A stretch of 44,783 nt of DNA from Amphimedon queenslandica. Taxonomy: Eukaryota; Porifera; Demospongiae; Haplosclerida; Niphatidae. A program made the position numbers and the translations under genes. Position 1 is the first letter of the stretch; each line of letters opens with the position of its first letter. Shown here piece after piece: positions 21,108 to 32,379 of this stretch. The DNA is taken from positions 700,207 to 744,989 of the forward strand of contig NW_003546248.1 in assembly GCF_000090795.2 (NCBI RefSeq). Reading direction: 5' to 3'. The notes under the pieces were generated by a model. The model was not told where the DNA came from. It was given only the letters and a program-made list of their open reading frames with translations, and made no database searches.

Positions 21108-24100
21108 TTAATTACACTTAAGGCTCAGACCAGTTTTATTATTAGAAGTCATTACAGGCTCAATCATTAAGTCTTCTCCAGAGACCATTGCTTCTTCCTT
21201 TGGTTGATTCCAGCCGACATTCATTAATGTTACACTAGCTTCACCGATTGGAGGTGCTTCTTGCCTCAGAGATAAACCAGGGCTTTCACCACTTGGCAGA
21301 GTAGAAAGTGGAACACAGATAGGTAAAGCAGGGCATTTCTCTGTCTTATCTCTTCTATTAGTAAATGAGGTCTCGTATTCCATTAGTATTGTATCAATTT
21401 TTGATTTATCCCCAAGGTGGGTGGAGGGGGTTTTCCTCAGCAAAGGTGCTGCAACAGGTAGCAATCGTTTACCATGAGAGACAAGGCAATCAAGAGAATG
21501 TACTTCTGATAGTCTCGAAGCCACATGACACAAGCTTCTACTAAGCATCGGTAACTGTAGCTCTGACGGTCCAGTCAATCCTTCGCTAACGAAATCACTA
21601 ATCCTACGGCTTAATTCTAATGGGGATGCAATGGCGGGAGAAAGAGGAGGTGGCTTTTTACGATATTTTCGACCACTTCCCTTTCTACATTGAGCACCAC
21701 ACAACTGAGGATGCTTGAATCTTCCTCCTCCCTCTCCTCCTCCTCTATACTCTAAAAGATTAGAAGTCGCACTGAAATCAAAAACCTGCCTTCCATCTCT
21801 ACCAAACAGCGGCTTAAGGATATGCTGATATTTGTCTTCATCGTCACAAATCTCGTCAGCACTAGATTCACTGTATGTGCTCCAAAATGGATGCCTAGTA
21901 CCGCAAGAAGACGAGTTTCCCCCAACCAGCAGAGCTCTCGTGACTTCAGCACTACTCTCCTCATCATCGCCATCACAGCCACTGTCGCTGGTAGAGGTAC
22001 TCCCCGTGGTGTCGCTGGGGTTTTTCAAAGAGACTCGGAGTATGACAGACTCTGCTGAGGAACCATTAGTGGTGTTGTTGGTGCTCCCACCAGTGTTTGC
22101 CATCTTTGGTGTGAGAGATAAAGAGGATTCGCTGCTTTCTTTAGCTTCCATTTTACTGTGACCTAAAATAATAAGAAACTAAATAAACACTAAAACAGTA
22201 ACATAATAATAATAATAACAATAATAATAATAATAATAACAACTTCAAACTCTCTTAAATACACAAACATAAAAAAGTTTGAGCAAAATTGGATTTTTAA
22301 AGTTGCTCCAAAATCTGACAAAAGTCCCTGTACTATAGTACACGGTCTCAGGCCAAATTTTGCCAAAAATGTCAAGGAGAGAATTCTTCATTTTTATAAC
22401 TTTATCTGATGCATATACAAGTACTCATGTTGTGTAGCAAGTTTGAGTTGATTCCGATCAAAATTAGATTTTTTACGAATTTTTTAAGTTACTCAAAAAT
22501 TGGGTCAAAGTCCCTGTACTATAGTACAGGGTCTCTGGCCAAATTTTGGCAAAAATGACAAGGAGAGAATTCTTTATTTTTATAACTTTATCTGATGCAT
22601 ATACATGTAGTTATGTTGTGTAGCGAGTTTGAGTTGATTCCGATCAAAATTAAATTTTTTACAAATTTTTTAAGTTACTCAAAAATCGGGTCAAAGTCCC
22701 TGTACTATAGTACAGGGTCTCTGGCCAAATTTTGGCAAAAATGACAAGGAGAGAATTCTTTATTTTTATAACTTTATCTGATGCATATACATGTAGTTAT
22801 GTTGTGTAGCGAGTTTGAGTTGATTCCGATCAAAATTGGATTTTTTTTACAAATTTTTAAAGTTTCTCCAAAATCTGACCAAAGTACCTATACTATAGTA
22901 CATGGTCTCACGCCAAATTTTGGAAAAAATGACAAGGAGAGAATTCTTTATTTTTATAACTTTATCTGATACATATACATGTGCTTATGTTGTGTAGCGA
23001 GTTTGAGTTGATTCCGATCAAAATTAGATTTTTTACGAATTTTTTAAGTTACTCAAAAATTGGGTCAAAGTCCCTGTACTATAGTACAGGGTCTTGGGCC
23101 AAATTTTGGAAAAAAATGACAAGGAGAGAATTCTTTACTTTTATAACTTTATCTGATGCATATACATGTAATTATGTTGTGCAGCAAGTTTGAGTTGATT
23201 CCGATCAAAATTGGATTTTTTTTACAAATTTTTAAAGTTTCTCCAAAATCTGACCAAAGTACCTATACTATAGTACATGGTCTCACGCCAAATTTTGGAA
23301 AAAATGACAAGGAGAGAATTCTTTATTTTTATAACTTTATCTGATACATATACATGTGCTTATGTTGTGCAGCAAGTTTGAGTTGATTCCGATCAAAATT
23401 GGATTTTTTTACAAATTTTAAAAGTTTCTCCAAAATCTGACCAAAGTCCCTGTACTATAGTACATGGTCTCGGGCCAAATTTTGCCAAAAATTTGAAGTA
23501 GAGTATTTTTGATTTTTATATTTTTTCCTGGTACATATACATGTTTTTTATATTGTGTAGAAAGTTTGAGGTAATTTTAATCAAAATTGGATTTTTCATG
23601 AATTTTAAAACTATGCAAACATAGTCCTGTACCTTCAGAATTAGTGGATTCCTCATACATCAAAATATCATCAGGGATGCCAGGTGAATCTGACTCTGTG
23701 ACAGCGCGTGAACTCGTTTCATCGCTTAAACCGTAATGACTAGTCAAACCAGTTTGACTGTCATCGGTAAGTATCCCGGACTGATGAAATTTACCGAGTC
23801 TGATTATACTCTGGTGAGCGATAGAGAACTGAGGGGATTCTAATAAGTTTGGAACTCTTTTAAAATCGGAAAAAGGAGCAGATGTTGAAGCCACGGAGAG
23901 TAAGAGGTCGTCGTCACATTTTGCTTTCTTTGCTCTCTTCCTATTGCGTCTGTAGATTCTCTTTCGCGAATATCTCTTCTGTAAATCGCTGCTCACACAA
24001 ACGTATGTACTAGTATTCTCGGTCTCCAGTTCACTAGGAATGGAGGAATTATTGTTGTGAGGAGGAGGGGTCGAGCCTTTAGGGGGATCACAAGTTACGT

Positions 24101-24332
24101 TAAGACTTGAGAGTCTTTTAGAGGTGACCTCCATCTCGTCTATCGCTGCCCCTCGCTCGTCTAGCGGCAGCCATCTTTCATCAAGACTGTCCCAACCATG
24201 ATGATCTCTTTCTATCTCTCCTTCTTTTAGGAGTAGCTCGGGGTCACTGTGCCTATCAGTCGATCTCTTTCCTTTGCTTTTCCTCCTCCTCCTCTTTGTC
24301 TTATTACTTGAAGAGTGAGGCTTGATATCCAT
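21108..24332 (-). CDS. GPATCH2-like: GPATCH2-like nuclear protein with a degenerate G-patch
   Basis: Two exons, 23633-24332 and 21108-22162, joined in phase (GAA G + GT CAC), give 584 residues. The N terminus is strongly basic (KTKRRRRKSKGKR), with a second basic block KRIYRRNRKRAKKAK, both likely nuclear localisation signals. Acidic/Ser-rich stretches follow (TSTSDSGCDGDDEESS). The last 50 residues, IGEASVTLMNVGW...GEDLMIEPVMTSNNKTGLSL, align in order with the C-terminal G-patch of vertebrate GPATCH2 (IG-x-LQNMGW ... EPI ... GLGL). The central glycine-rich GxGLG part is replaced by Lys/Glu/Met. G-patch proteins activate DEAH RNA helicases in splicing and ribosome assembly. The assignment rests on layout and this tail only. 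The single intron is filled by a satellite array. I use the ATG at 24332 because an in-frame stop lies just upstream. Confidence 0.55.
22245..23620. repeat. Tandem satellite array, ~187 bp units, about seven copies (family B)
   Basis: The array occupies almost the whole intron 22163-23632. The landmark GTTTGAGTTGATTCCGATCA recurs at about 22441, 22627, 22813, 23001, 23188, 23376 and, diverged, 23564, a spacing of 186-188 bp. Each unit centres on CTATAG, in several copies as the perfect 18 bp palindrome CCTGTACTATAGTACAGG. Decayed single copies lie near 505-625 (inverted), 2475-2535, 25765-25860 and 37075-37170. Open frames across it are repeat translations, not genes. Confidence 0.9.
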
Positions 24333-24457
24333 CACTTAAGCGCCTTCCATTAATCACATTTCACCAAGAAGCCATTTAATATTTGCCACACCTACAATCA
24401 AGATAATCAAATGACAATAATAAAAATGCAAAAATCATAATTAAATTTTGTCCTCTG

Positions 24458-27400
24458 CTAGAAAGCATTATCAAACCCAAGATCTCCGTATCTAGTATGC
24501 TTAAAGTCTCTTGATTCATAAGGACAGTTTCCATCTATGTGGGCTTGTGATACTAAATGAAATGGTTTTTCGTAATTGCCTAAAACTATACAATTCACAT
24601 CGGCTAGACTAAGAGGGGAAGCTGGGGTGGTAATATAAATGATTCTCTTTTTAGCATCTATACCACGAACTAATCCTATAAAAAGAATAAAATAAAAATA
24701 AAATAAAAATAAACAAACATACCCACTCCACAGTATTCAGCGACAGGCAATGAGCTCTTAATTAATTTAAAAGCTCCTCCCACAAGCTGGGTCTCATGGC
24801 ATACCTATGTTAATGATAATTAATGATTTTAAAAAGTTCAATAATTACCTCATCTTGATTTACTTTAGCTAGCCACACAAACTTTGCATTTACAGCATAC
24901 AACAATTGACTGGGAGGGACCTGTTGCCATAGTAAAATCACAACAAGCAGGCTCATAATTATTATCATTAGCTTACATTCCTATGAATACAATGTACGGC
25001 TAGTTTATCCAATGGCACTTGATAAGGAGGGCACGAAAGAAGGAAATTAAAATCAGTTCTTGTTGATTGAAGAGAGTCCAATAACGGAGAGAAGTAAGAG
25101 ACGAGTCTAGCTATTCTCTCTAAGCCTCTGAACATAAAGCAATGATACCGTATAAGTGGTTTTTTTCAAGGGAATTATATTTCGCGAAATCTGCTAAAAT
25201 TCCAATTCGCAGATTTTAATTTCGCGAATCCTACCACGTGTGCCATGCAGGTACCGTATTAAATTGATTTTCGCAGATTTTATTTTCGCGAATTAGGAGG
25301 GAATCCACGAAATTTGCAACCCTCGAAAAAACCACTTATACGGTATATGGATGAATATAATGAACTTACTAATAGACGTATGTATGGTTTATGGACCCAC
25401 ATAAATATAATTAATAGTTTTTCATTACTTACGATTGTTTCTTGGATCCATTGAATGACCAGATGGTATATACGGCACAATCCCCAGCTGTCCATTTATT
25501 TGTATGTGGCTCATTTCTTTTCACTTCTTCTCCATCAAAGGCTCCGCATTCAATGTTTGTGACATTAAAAGTTGCTTCACTCTCTTCATCTTCTTCCCTT
25601 TCCCTTTTCTCTTCCTCCTCCTCCTCTTCTGCTTCTGTTAATTCGTCAACTTCTTCGGAATCTTCTTTTTCTCTAACCCTCTTTCTTTTATTACCTGAGC
25701 TAAAAGTTAAGCAAATCACAATCTATTTTTTACTGTCATCTTTTCTAAAGATTCATGTTTTTATGCTTCATAGATAATTTGAGCTGATTCTGATCAAAAG
25801 TAGATTTTTTTATGAATTTCAAAGTTGCTCAAATTTTGCCAAAAAATTAAAAAGGTGGAAAGTATTAGTATAAAAATCATTCATTAAGAAATACCATGAT
25901 CCTTCTGGTCTGTCTCTCATTGCCATTGAGAGAGTTGGTTCTAAGCTACTCCATGGGGAGATAGTGCTAATGTACTGATGGGTCAATACCGATAATTCAA
26001 CAGGATCATTCACTGTTAAACTATTAATAAATTGGAGTATAATTGTGGGCGTGGTTATAGCAATAACATCCATCAATAAATGAATGCCAATACCTATAAA
26101 GAAAGAGAAAAAATTTACTTGTACATTACATTTACTAATAATTATTATTATAATTTTGATACCTGAAGTCCACCCACACGTATTAATTACAAGTGGGCAT
26201 GCTCCATTTCCATGACAACCGGTCACATGGTTCTTGTACTCTTCCATGCATAGAGAGATTAAGTTGGTGTAAAATTTTGGTTGATTCTTTGGGGAGATGT
26301 CACCAAAAATAAAACTCCTAATAACAGTTGCTGTATATAAATTTAGTATCATGTGGGTTTTACTCCAATATTACTTATTCACTCTGTTATTATTTTTATT
26401 AATTTTACACAATTAAAAGTAGCAATGCATGTATGAGTACATAATATCTTCATTTGTATTTTTTACTTTTTTGGGGTTCTTTGGTGTACAAAAGCTGGAC
26501 CCTGTACAGGATCAGTTATACAGTGTAGAGACACTAGACCTGACACAGTAAATTCACACTGGCCAACATCACACTCGAGGAATGAAACAGACTCATAACT
26601 AAATGATACAATAAAGTACAAGGCTATATATACAAGCCCTTCCCCTCCTTCCCTCCCTCTCTCTCTCCTTACTGATTAAGTAATGAATTGGTAAGGAACC
26701 GAGCAAATGTGCTCTTTCCAGAGTTTGCTACACCACAAATAAGGACAATGAGAGGGCCTAAAATAAGGAGAAACTATGACTTACTATGTATAATTCTACA
26801 TGCATAATAATGATAATAATACCCATACTATTCACTATTACATATGCATTAACTTAATTTGATCTATACATAATTAATCACAATGTTCACCATACACACT
26901 GCAGTATAGAATTTATGATAGGAATGTCGAAATTAAGGAATCAGTTGCTCATTAAGGAATCATATGGTGACTACACCTATATACTAATGTAGTAATATTT
27001 GTATGAAATAAGGCATTGGATATCAAAAAAAACAAAAACATGTTGATCAAGTGGGTAGCAGTAAAGGGCTGTACTGTACTATGCAATTTTATCATACAAA
27101 ATTGAAACATAAAAAGTTCATATACCTTCTTTATTAGAACATATTTTACTGCACAAGTCTCTATATGACTGAGGTATGCATAGACTGTTGGTAAAGTTTG
27201 ATAACTATAAATGAAAAATAAAAGATACATGCATATATTATGAAATTATGAATGCATACCGTCCTAAAGTTTCTTAACGGATAAGCAACGTCACCCTAGA
27301 GACAAAGAGAGAGTTGATAATTTATTTTAAACTTTGTACCAATGGGAAGTAACGTTTTGTCTTGAAGTGGTGCTTCAAGCCATGAAGGAATGATGTTTTG

Positions 27401-27864
27401 GTCTCCTTTAGCAAAGCAATTGCTCCTAGTGAGTGCGAAGAATGTGACGGAGAATTGAGTAATAGCCTAATTTGCTGGGAAAGAACCTTTAATTACTACA
27501 CAGTGTAATTTATGCTAAAATAATTTTTAATTATTAATTACTTCGACATCAACTCGACTAAGTTCTAAGGAATTAAAATCCAACGAAGACTCGGGAACTA
27601 CCGTATTGTTTGATATGACAACGTGACTACAACCGGAGGGAGAGTAAAGGGTCTCAAAGCAAGGGGAGGGGCGAGTCACGTGACCTGATATTTCCAAATT
27701 TCCCAACAATAACCGGAGGTCTACGGCTCCTTCAAAAGTCAGGGCCTAAGTAAATAAGTATTGGGATGTATTAGAGGTTGTTTTCTAACCGCTCCAGTCT
27801 TAAAGAGAGCAATACAAGTCGTAGAAGATCTGTAAGACCTCAGCAAGCACACAGGACCGGCCAT
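24458..27864 (-). CDS. NOL9: Polynucleotide 5'-hydroxyl-kinase NOL9 (GRC3)
   Basis: Fourteen exons on the minus strand: 27790-27864, 27542-27745, 27340-27474, 27260-27295, 27126-27204, 26673-26757, 26467-26598, 26163-26317, 25895-26093, 25433-25699, 24977-25127, 24849-24920, 24723-24804 and 24458-24675. All phases agree, giving 629 residues (human about 700). NOL9/Grc3 phosphorylates 5'-hydroxyl RNA ends in pre-rRNA ITS2 processing in the nucleolus, with the nuclease LAS1L. Walker A is GVANSGKST (about residues 185-193), followed by the family motif FLECDVGQCEFTVSG and CPLVINTCGW. The C-terminal region has PYQVPLDKLAVHCIH, LLYAVNAKFVWLAKV and GLVRGIDAKKRIIYITTP, all collinear with human NOL9. 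A Glu/Arg-rich acidic segment lies in exon 10. A MITE occupies the intron between exons 10 and 11, and a satellite fragment the intron before exon 10. Confidence 0.93.
25146..25345. mobile_element. MITE, TACCGTAT family (copy 3)
   Basis: A 200 bp element in the NOL9 intron 25128-25432. Its ends are TACCGTATAAGTGGTTTTTT (from 25146) and the complement ending at 25345. The inversion continues to about 25 bp with one indel. The interior contains paired TTCGCGAA words and CGCAGATTTT in direct repeat. There is no coding sequence, and TA flanks the right end. Confidence 0.85.
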
Positions 27865-28055
27865 AACATAGCACGTGGTCTCAAGCTTTTCATTGGCCAA
27901 TTCTCATAACTTAACCACGCCTGCTTGGATTGGAGTGTACGGGCATCTATCGATAAATGCACGGAAACCACGTGGTGGCTTAACGCCCACCCAAACCAAC
28001 CTCGAGCCCCGCCTAGTTCCATCCTTTTTTTGTTGTTTGTACTTTTCCAAATGAA
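27865..28055. promoter_or_regulatory. Divergent promoter, NOL9 / acidic protein
   Basis: This 191 bp interval lies between outward-reading start codons. It contains CACGTG at 27872-27877 (8 bp from the NOL9 ATG) and CCACGTGG at 27968-27975, plus ATTGGCCAAT at about 27892-27901, which is a CCAAT box in both orientations. E-box control of ribosome-biogenesis genes is well known in animals; its use here is inference. Confidence 0.55.
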
Positions 28056-28568
28056 ATGGGCCAATGCTTTGGACTAGGAGGAAGCAACAGAGGAGGGGGA
28101 GGCCAGGGAAGCAAGTCCTTTGACTACACACCTAGAAAATCATGGTAATAATCCACTCTCTCTACATTAAAATGATACTCTTAATTAGGAAATACAGAGA
28201 TGATCACGTGATGAATCAGTTCAAGGCTCTGTCGATGGAGAGTGAGGATGATGATCCTTTCCCTTCAAGAGCCGATGCCGTTTCCTCTGAAAGCGAAGAG
28301 GAAGTTTACACGAAACAGCCGAGAGGAACGAAAAAGTGAATTAGAGGGAGGAAAGGGTTAAAATTAAAAGTTATAATTTTGGAATGCAAGCAATAGACGG
28401 ATGTCCATTTAAGAACAACACTATGCATATTAATTACTAACATAATCATTAAAATATGCTAGTTATGTAAAAAAAAAAGTGAATATCTTCGTCTCTGCAT
28501 TATAACTATGTTGGAGGGAAATGAAAACCATAGATGCACAATGTATGTACATAGACATCTAATTATAC

Positions 28569-28613
<45 letters not shown>

Positions 28614-29057
28614 AAGAAAGATACAAAACAGACAAAAGGAGGACAAAAAGGGATTACCCTGTACATAGAAAGAAACAAAAAACAGAAAGAGAAACTACAT
28701 GTACAACAAAAACAAAGTTAAATGAAGCCATCTACCACTGATGGGGGGTGGTAGATCGACATAACCACATCTGTGTATTATTATTATTATTGTTATTATT
28801 ATATTTAGAACTAATCAGCTAGCATTTTCAGAGGAAGATGAAGATGATGATGATGATGATGATGATGATCGACATCCTTCACAAAAGTCAATATTAGTAA
28901 ACAGAGGGTTTCAGGTAAGTCATATCAATGCTTACAGACTGTTATCTTAATTTTAAAATAGTTACTGCAAGCTGATTCTCCCTCTCTTTCGCCTCATTCC
29001 CCATCAAACTCTGACACAACAAAGTTAATTACGACCAACTTCGATGAAGTGACCTGA
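28056..29057 (+). CDS. Small acidic protein with myristoyl/palmitoyl-type N terminus (unrecognised)
   Basis: Exons 28056-28144, 28189-28335, 28809-28914 and 28962-29057 are consistent in phase and give 145 residues. It begins MGQCFGLGGSNRGGGGQGSK. Gly2 plus Cys4 is the usual arrangement for N-myristoylation with palmitoylation, suggesting attachment to a membrane. The rest is Ser/Asp/Glu-rich (SMESEDDDPFPSR, SSESEEEVY) with a poly-Asp run encoded by a GAT repeat (about 28838-28870), ending TTNFDEVT. I do not recognise a family. Very short introns and acceptable splice sites support a real gene. The intron 28336-28808 contains a TTA/ATT microsatellite. It is head-to-head with NOL9. Confidence 0.6.
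28567..28612. repeat. (TTA)n microsatellite
   Basis: About 15 uninterrupted TTA/ATT repeats in the intron of the small acidic gene. The poly-leucine reading frame over it is an artefact of the repeat. Confidence 0.9.
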
Positions 29058-29791
29058 ACAAGAGAAAGAGAGAGGAAGAATTGACTTTTGATATAAATTA
29101 TGTTGATGTTTTTTGTAACTTTTAAAGTGATGTAATTGAATTGTGGCCACTTTGCCAATCATGTGGTTAAAGCATGTGCCAGAAAGCATATACTTTATGT
29201 CTCTGTTAATTGGTATAATTCTTGTCAAGAGGACAGAGATTAAGAGATGCTAGTACCTACTCTTGCTGTTATGAATGTCACTATATTTCTATTATGATAG
29301 ACTTTTCTTAACACGCAATTTCACTGCAACTGCACAAATTGCAACGTTGCAGAAATCAGATCATTGAATACTGTACATACAGTGACATATCTTAATTCTT
29401 CAACCATATTGCATGAAACAATGAAATATGGTAAAGGAAATTGATGCTTGTACTACAAAAAGAGAAGAGAGACTAATTAAGTGTTTTAATTGTTTATCGA
29501 GACACTAGAAAGTGTACAAACTCCTTGTTTGATTATGAACTGGTGTTTAACTTCATGTATGTACAAGAAGTGTGTGTGTGAATCCTCACCATGTACAGTG
29601 AGTTGTGTCTCTTTTGTTAGCAAACACTCCATACGCCTTGTGACTGTCTAATTCAGATAACATATAAGTTCCCCTGTTGTCGGGTGTGGGCAGTGACAAA
29701 CTGCTACTCATGCATTTATAAGGGCAAACAAAGCATTCTTAGCTATTATTATCCCCCTGCATATAGAATTCTCAGTATTGCTAGGAGCAAT
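29058..29791. other. Intergenic region and probable 5' leader
   Basis: This spacer lies between two + strand genes. It is AT-rich, with no conserved frame apart from an open stretch after about 29684 that runs into the PH-domain gene. I take that stretch as 5' leader because the first ATG in frame is at 29792. An upstream non-coding exon is possible. Confidence 0.5.
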
Positions 29792-32252
29792 ATGAATCTT
29801 TCTTATAGCAGAAGTTGCTCTAATTTGATGGCCATTCAGCCTTCATACCACGAGTATGATTATCCTCCTTGTGATGTATACCCATTCAGCATGACTTCAG
29901 AGCAAGCTATAGCTGAGAACCTCTACGATGTACCAAGACCAGTCAACACTAAGAGGAATGAAGATACAGGACAGAGATCATTCATCAGGAGAAGCATTAG
30001 TTTGAATAATGGTCAAATGTGGAGACTCCAGCTACCTGACTCTGTTGACAGTGGCTCTGATGGTGTTTCTAGTCCAACTGGTTTACTTGATGTAACAAGA
30101 CAGACAATATCTGCTCCAGCAAGTCCACTGACAGGCCAACTCCAGCGTGTAGAGCTACCAGGGGAAATGTTTGGACAACTGAGTCCAAGAGATAGATCTA
30201 TTTACTATTCACTGGGATCTTCATCATCAAAACTGGGAAAGGTATGCTATCATGCATGTTGAATTGTATTTAAACTCTCCTTCATTTCTTTCTCTCTCTC
30301 TCTCTCTCTCTCTAGCCTTCATATGCACAGTTGGGGCTAATGAAAGATGTACAAAAGATTGGCATCATGTCAAAAACAGGCAAGCTATAAATAATGTGAT
30401 AGACAATACTCTTTTTTGTGATAAACAAACAGGTCCTAATCCTTCCTTGATCAGTAAATGGAAAAGAAGGGTATTCATACTTAAAGGTGAGAGTACATTA
30501 GTCATGTTCTTGACCTTTCATCTCTATTATGCATGATTAGGCAACTTTCTATTTTACTTTGATCCAGTAGATAAGGTAAGAAGAATTTGGATAGGAAATT
30601 GGCTCAATTATTATTACAAATTGCTACGTTACATTAACTCATACATTGCATGCTTCCTCACACTTCCTGACCTCTTTTTTAATTCAAAACTTATCACATC
30701 TCTTTCTCTTTCAATTATAGCCATTACCCTCTGCTCCTGTTCTGGGTGGCGTGTACATCAAAGGTAAGTCAAATAGAGAGCTATGTAATTGCATCATTAC
30801 CAAGTAACATGATACTGACAGTCTAAGTAGATTGGATTCCATTACATTACAGTAATATGTACCCTTTACCATAACTAGTCAAATGGCGTGTAGTTCAATT
30901 ATCCATACTGGAAGATCATTGTTCCTTGAAAAGGCTTTTTGCAATAAATCATGTTTTCCTACAAAGCCTACAAGGAGCAGTTAACACTTTGTACTTCTAT
31001 CAAATTATGCTTCTCCTGCTCAGTTGTAGCTTTCTTGTTGTGTCTTCCTCAAAGTCATAGCAATGTTATTGGCAACAAGAGGATGTCGTGAGGGGTTGTT
31101 GATGTTGTGTATACTCTGTTAATGCCATGTTGTCACACAGACTCTCACAAGCATTGACATGGTGTAGATGACACAGTGCTGACGTATCATCAGAACACAT
31201 GTCAGGCAAATGAAAAACAGCAAATAATCATTAGCATAATCATGTTAGCATATTTTGTAACCCTCAAGATTTAAACACGCCCGCATATCTTAATGCCAAC
31301 ACTTGTATATATTGTATATACCAATACATGAACAGACCCACACATTTATTAGTGTAGGATTGCATGGTAGATAGCACCACACATGAACTACACTCTTGGG
31401 AAGGATACATACAGTTATGAGGCTGTATTAAATTACAGTTGCATATATTGAGTGACTATAAGTCAGTTAGTGAATAATCATTTTACATTGATTGAACTTT
31501 AATACGTGTTATTAGTCACTGAGGATGTCTCTTAATGGAATTATGACTCAATATTGTGATCATCTTTCTCACATGACTAATCTCAGACGATTAACATTAT
31601 ATCATTTTTATTCATTACAGATTCAATCATTGAGAGAATATCACTCCCGTTTGCAAAGAGGGTATTAAAAATATCGCCTCCGATCGCAAGAAGAAAAGGA
31701 TGGAACAAGGAAAGCAGCAGCGGGATGTTCTACATAAAGTTTGCTAGTGACAACGGAAGAAATGAAGTAAGAAATAGCACTAGAACTAACCGCTCTTTCA
31801 ACCCACTTCACTGGTGCCTACACTCAGCAACAGAATCACATTAATGCTACCCACATAGCTGTATAATTACTACACTACAAGCGATAGCCCCAAAGCTCAA
31901 TGTATACATTCAGCCTTAAAAGGAGCCAATTGCCAATTCCTTGACCACAGATATATTAAATAAGCAAACAAGGAGAGGGGACTAAGGGCAGTTTTGGCTT
32001 ATTACAAATTTTAGTAAGAATATCAAAAGGATTCCCCCCCCAGTACAAGTGAAGTGAGAATGTTTATACACAAGTACATAAGTGTTAATGCTAGCAGGAC
32101 TATTTAAAGTAAAGTACAATGTAGAGCCAATAATAAAATTAGTCATACTCACAGGGGCGGCATGTAATGTTTCTTTTCTATAGTGGTATGGAGAATTAAT
32201 GGCTGTGTCACTGGGTCATAGAGAAGAGGATGAAGCAGAGAAATTTAGATGA
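29792..32252 (+). CDS. PH-domain protein with an SH2-docking-type YDVP motif
   Basis: Exons 29792-30241, 30316-30379, 30433-30486, 30541-30575, 30721-30763, 31621-31766 and 32184-32252 give 286 residues with consistent phases. The donor after 30379 is GC (ACAG|gcaagc), a GC-AG intron. The N-terminal half is Ser/Pro-rich and carries ENLYDVPRP at about residues 42-50. YDVP is the classic phosphotyrosine site bound by Crk-type SH2 domains. The C-terminal half looks like a PH domain: SKWKRRVFILKGNFLFYF (first strands), a basic loop, FYIKFASDNGRNEWYGELM ending with the conserved Trp helix. This suggests an adaptor recruited to phosphoinositide membranes and phosphorylated by a tyrosine kinase. Orthology is not clear. 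The 31 kb intron (30764-31620) has no other gene that I can see. Confidence 0.65.
30764..31620. other. Intron of 857 bp, no gene seen
   Basis: This intron lies between two exons of the PH-domain gene and is its largest. (The phrase '31 kb intron' in the PH-domain entry refers to this 857 bp intron near position 31,000.) It is AT-rich, without a recognised repeat or a supported frame. Confidence 0.6.
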
Positions 32253-32379
32253 AGCAACTTTCCACATCTCAAAAACTTCAAGAAATTGTTACATATTAAT
32301 AATCATCACTTTTTATGGCTCCTGAACAATATAAACTGCATTTAATATACTATGTACAAATATCCATAAAATATAATTT

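Noticed and set aside
22781-23344. Repeated small open frames with similar peptides (LCSEFELIPIKIGFF)
   Set aside because: They are translations of the 187 bp satellite units; the repeat explains their similarity and there is no codon-level conservation.
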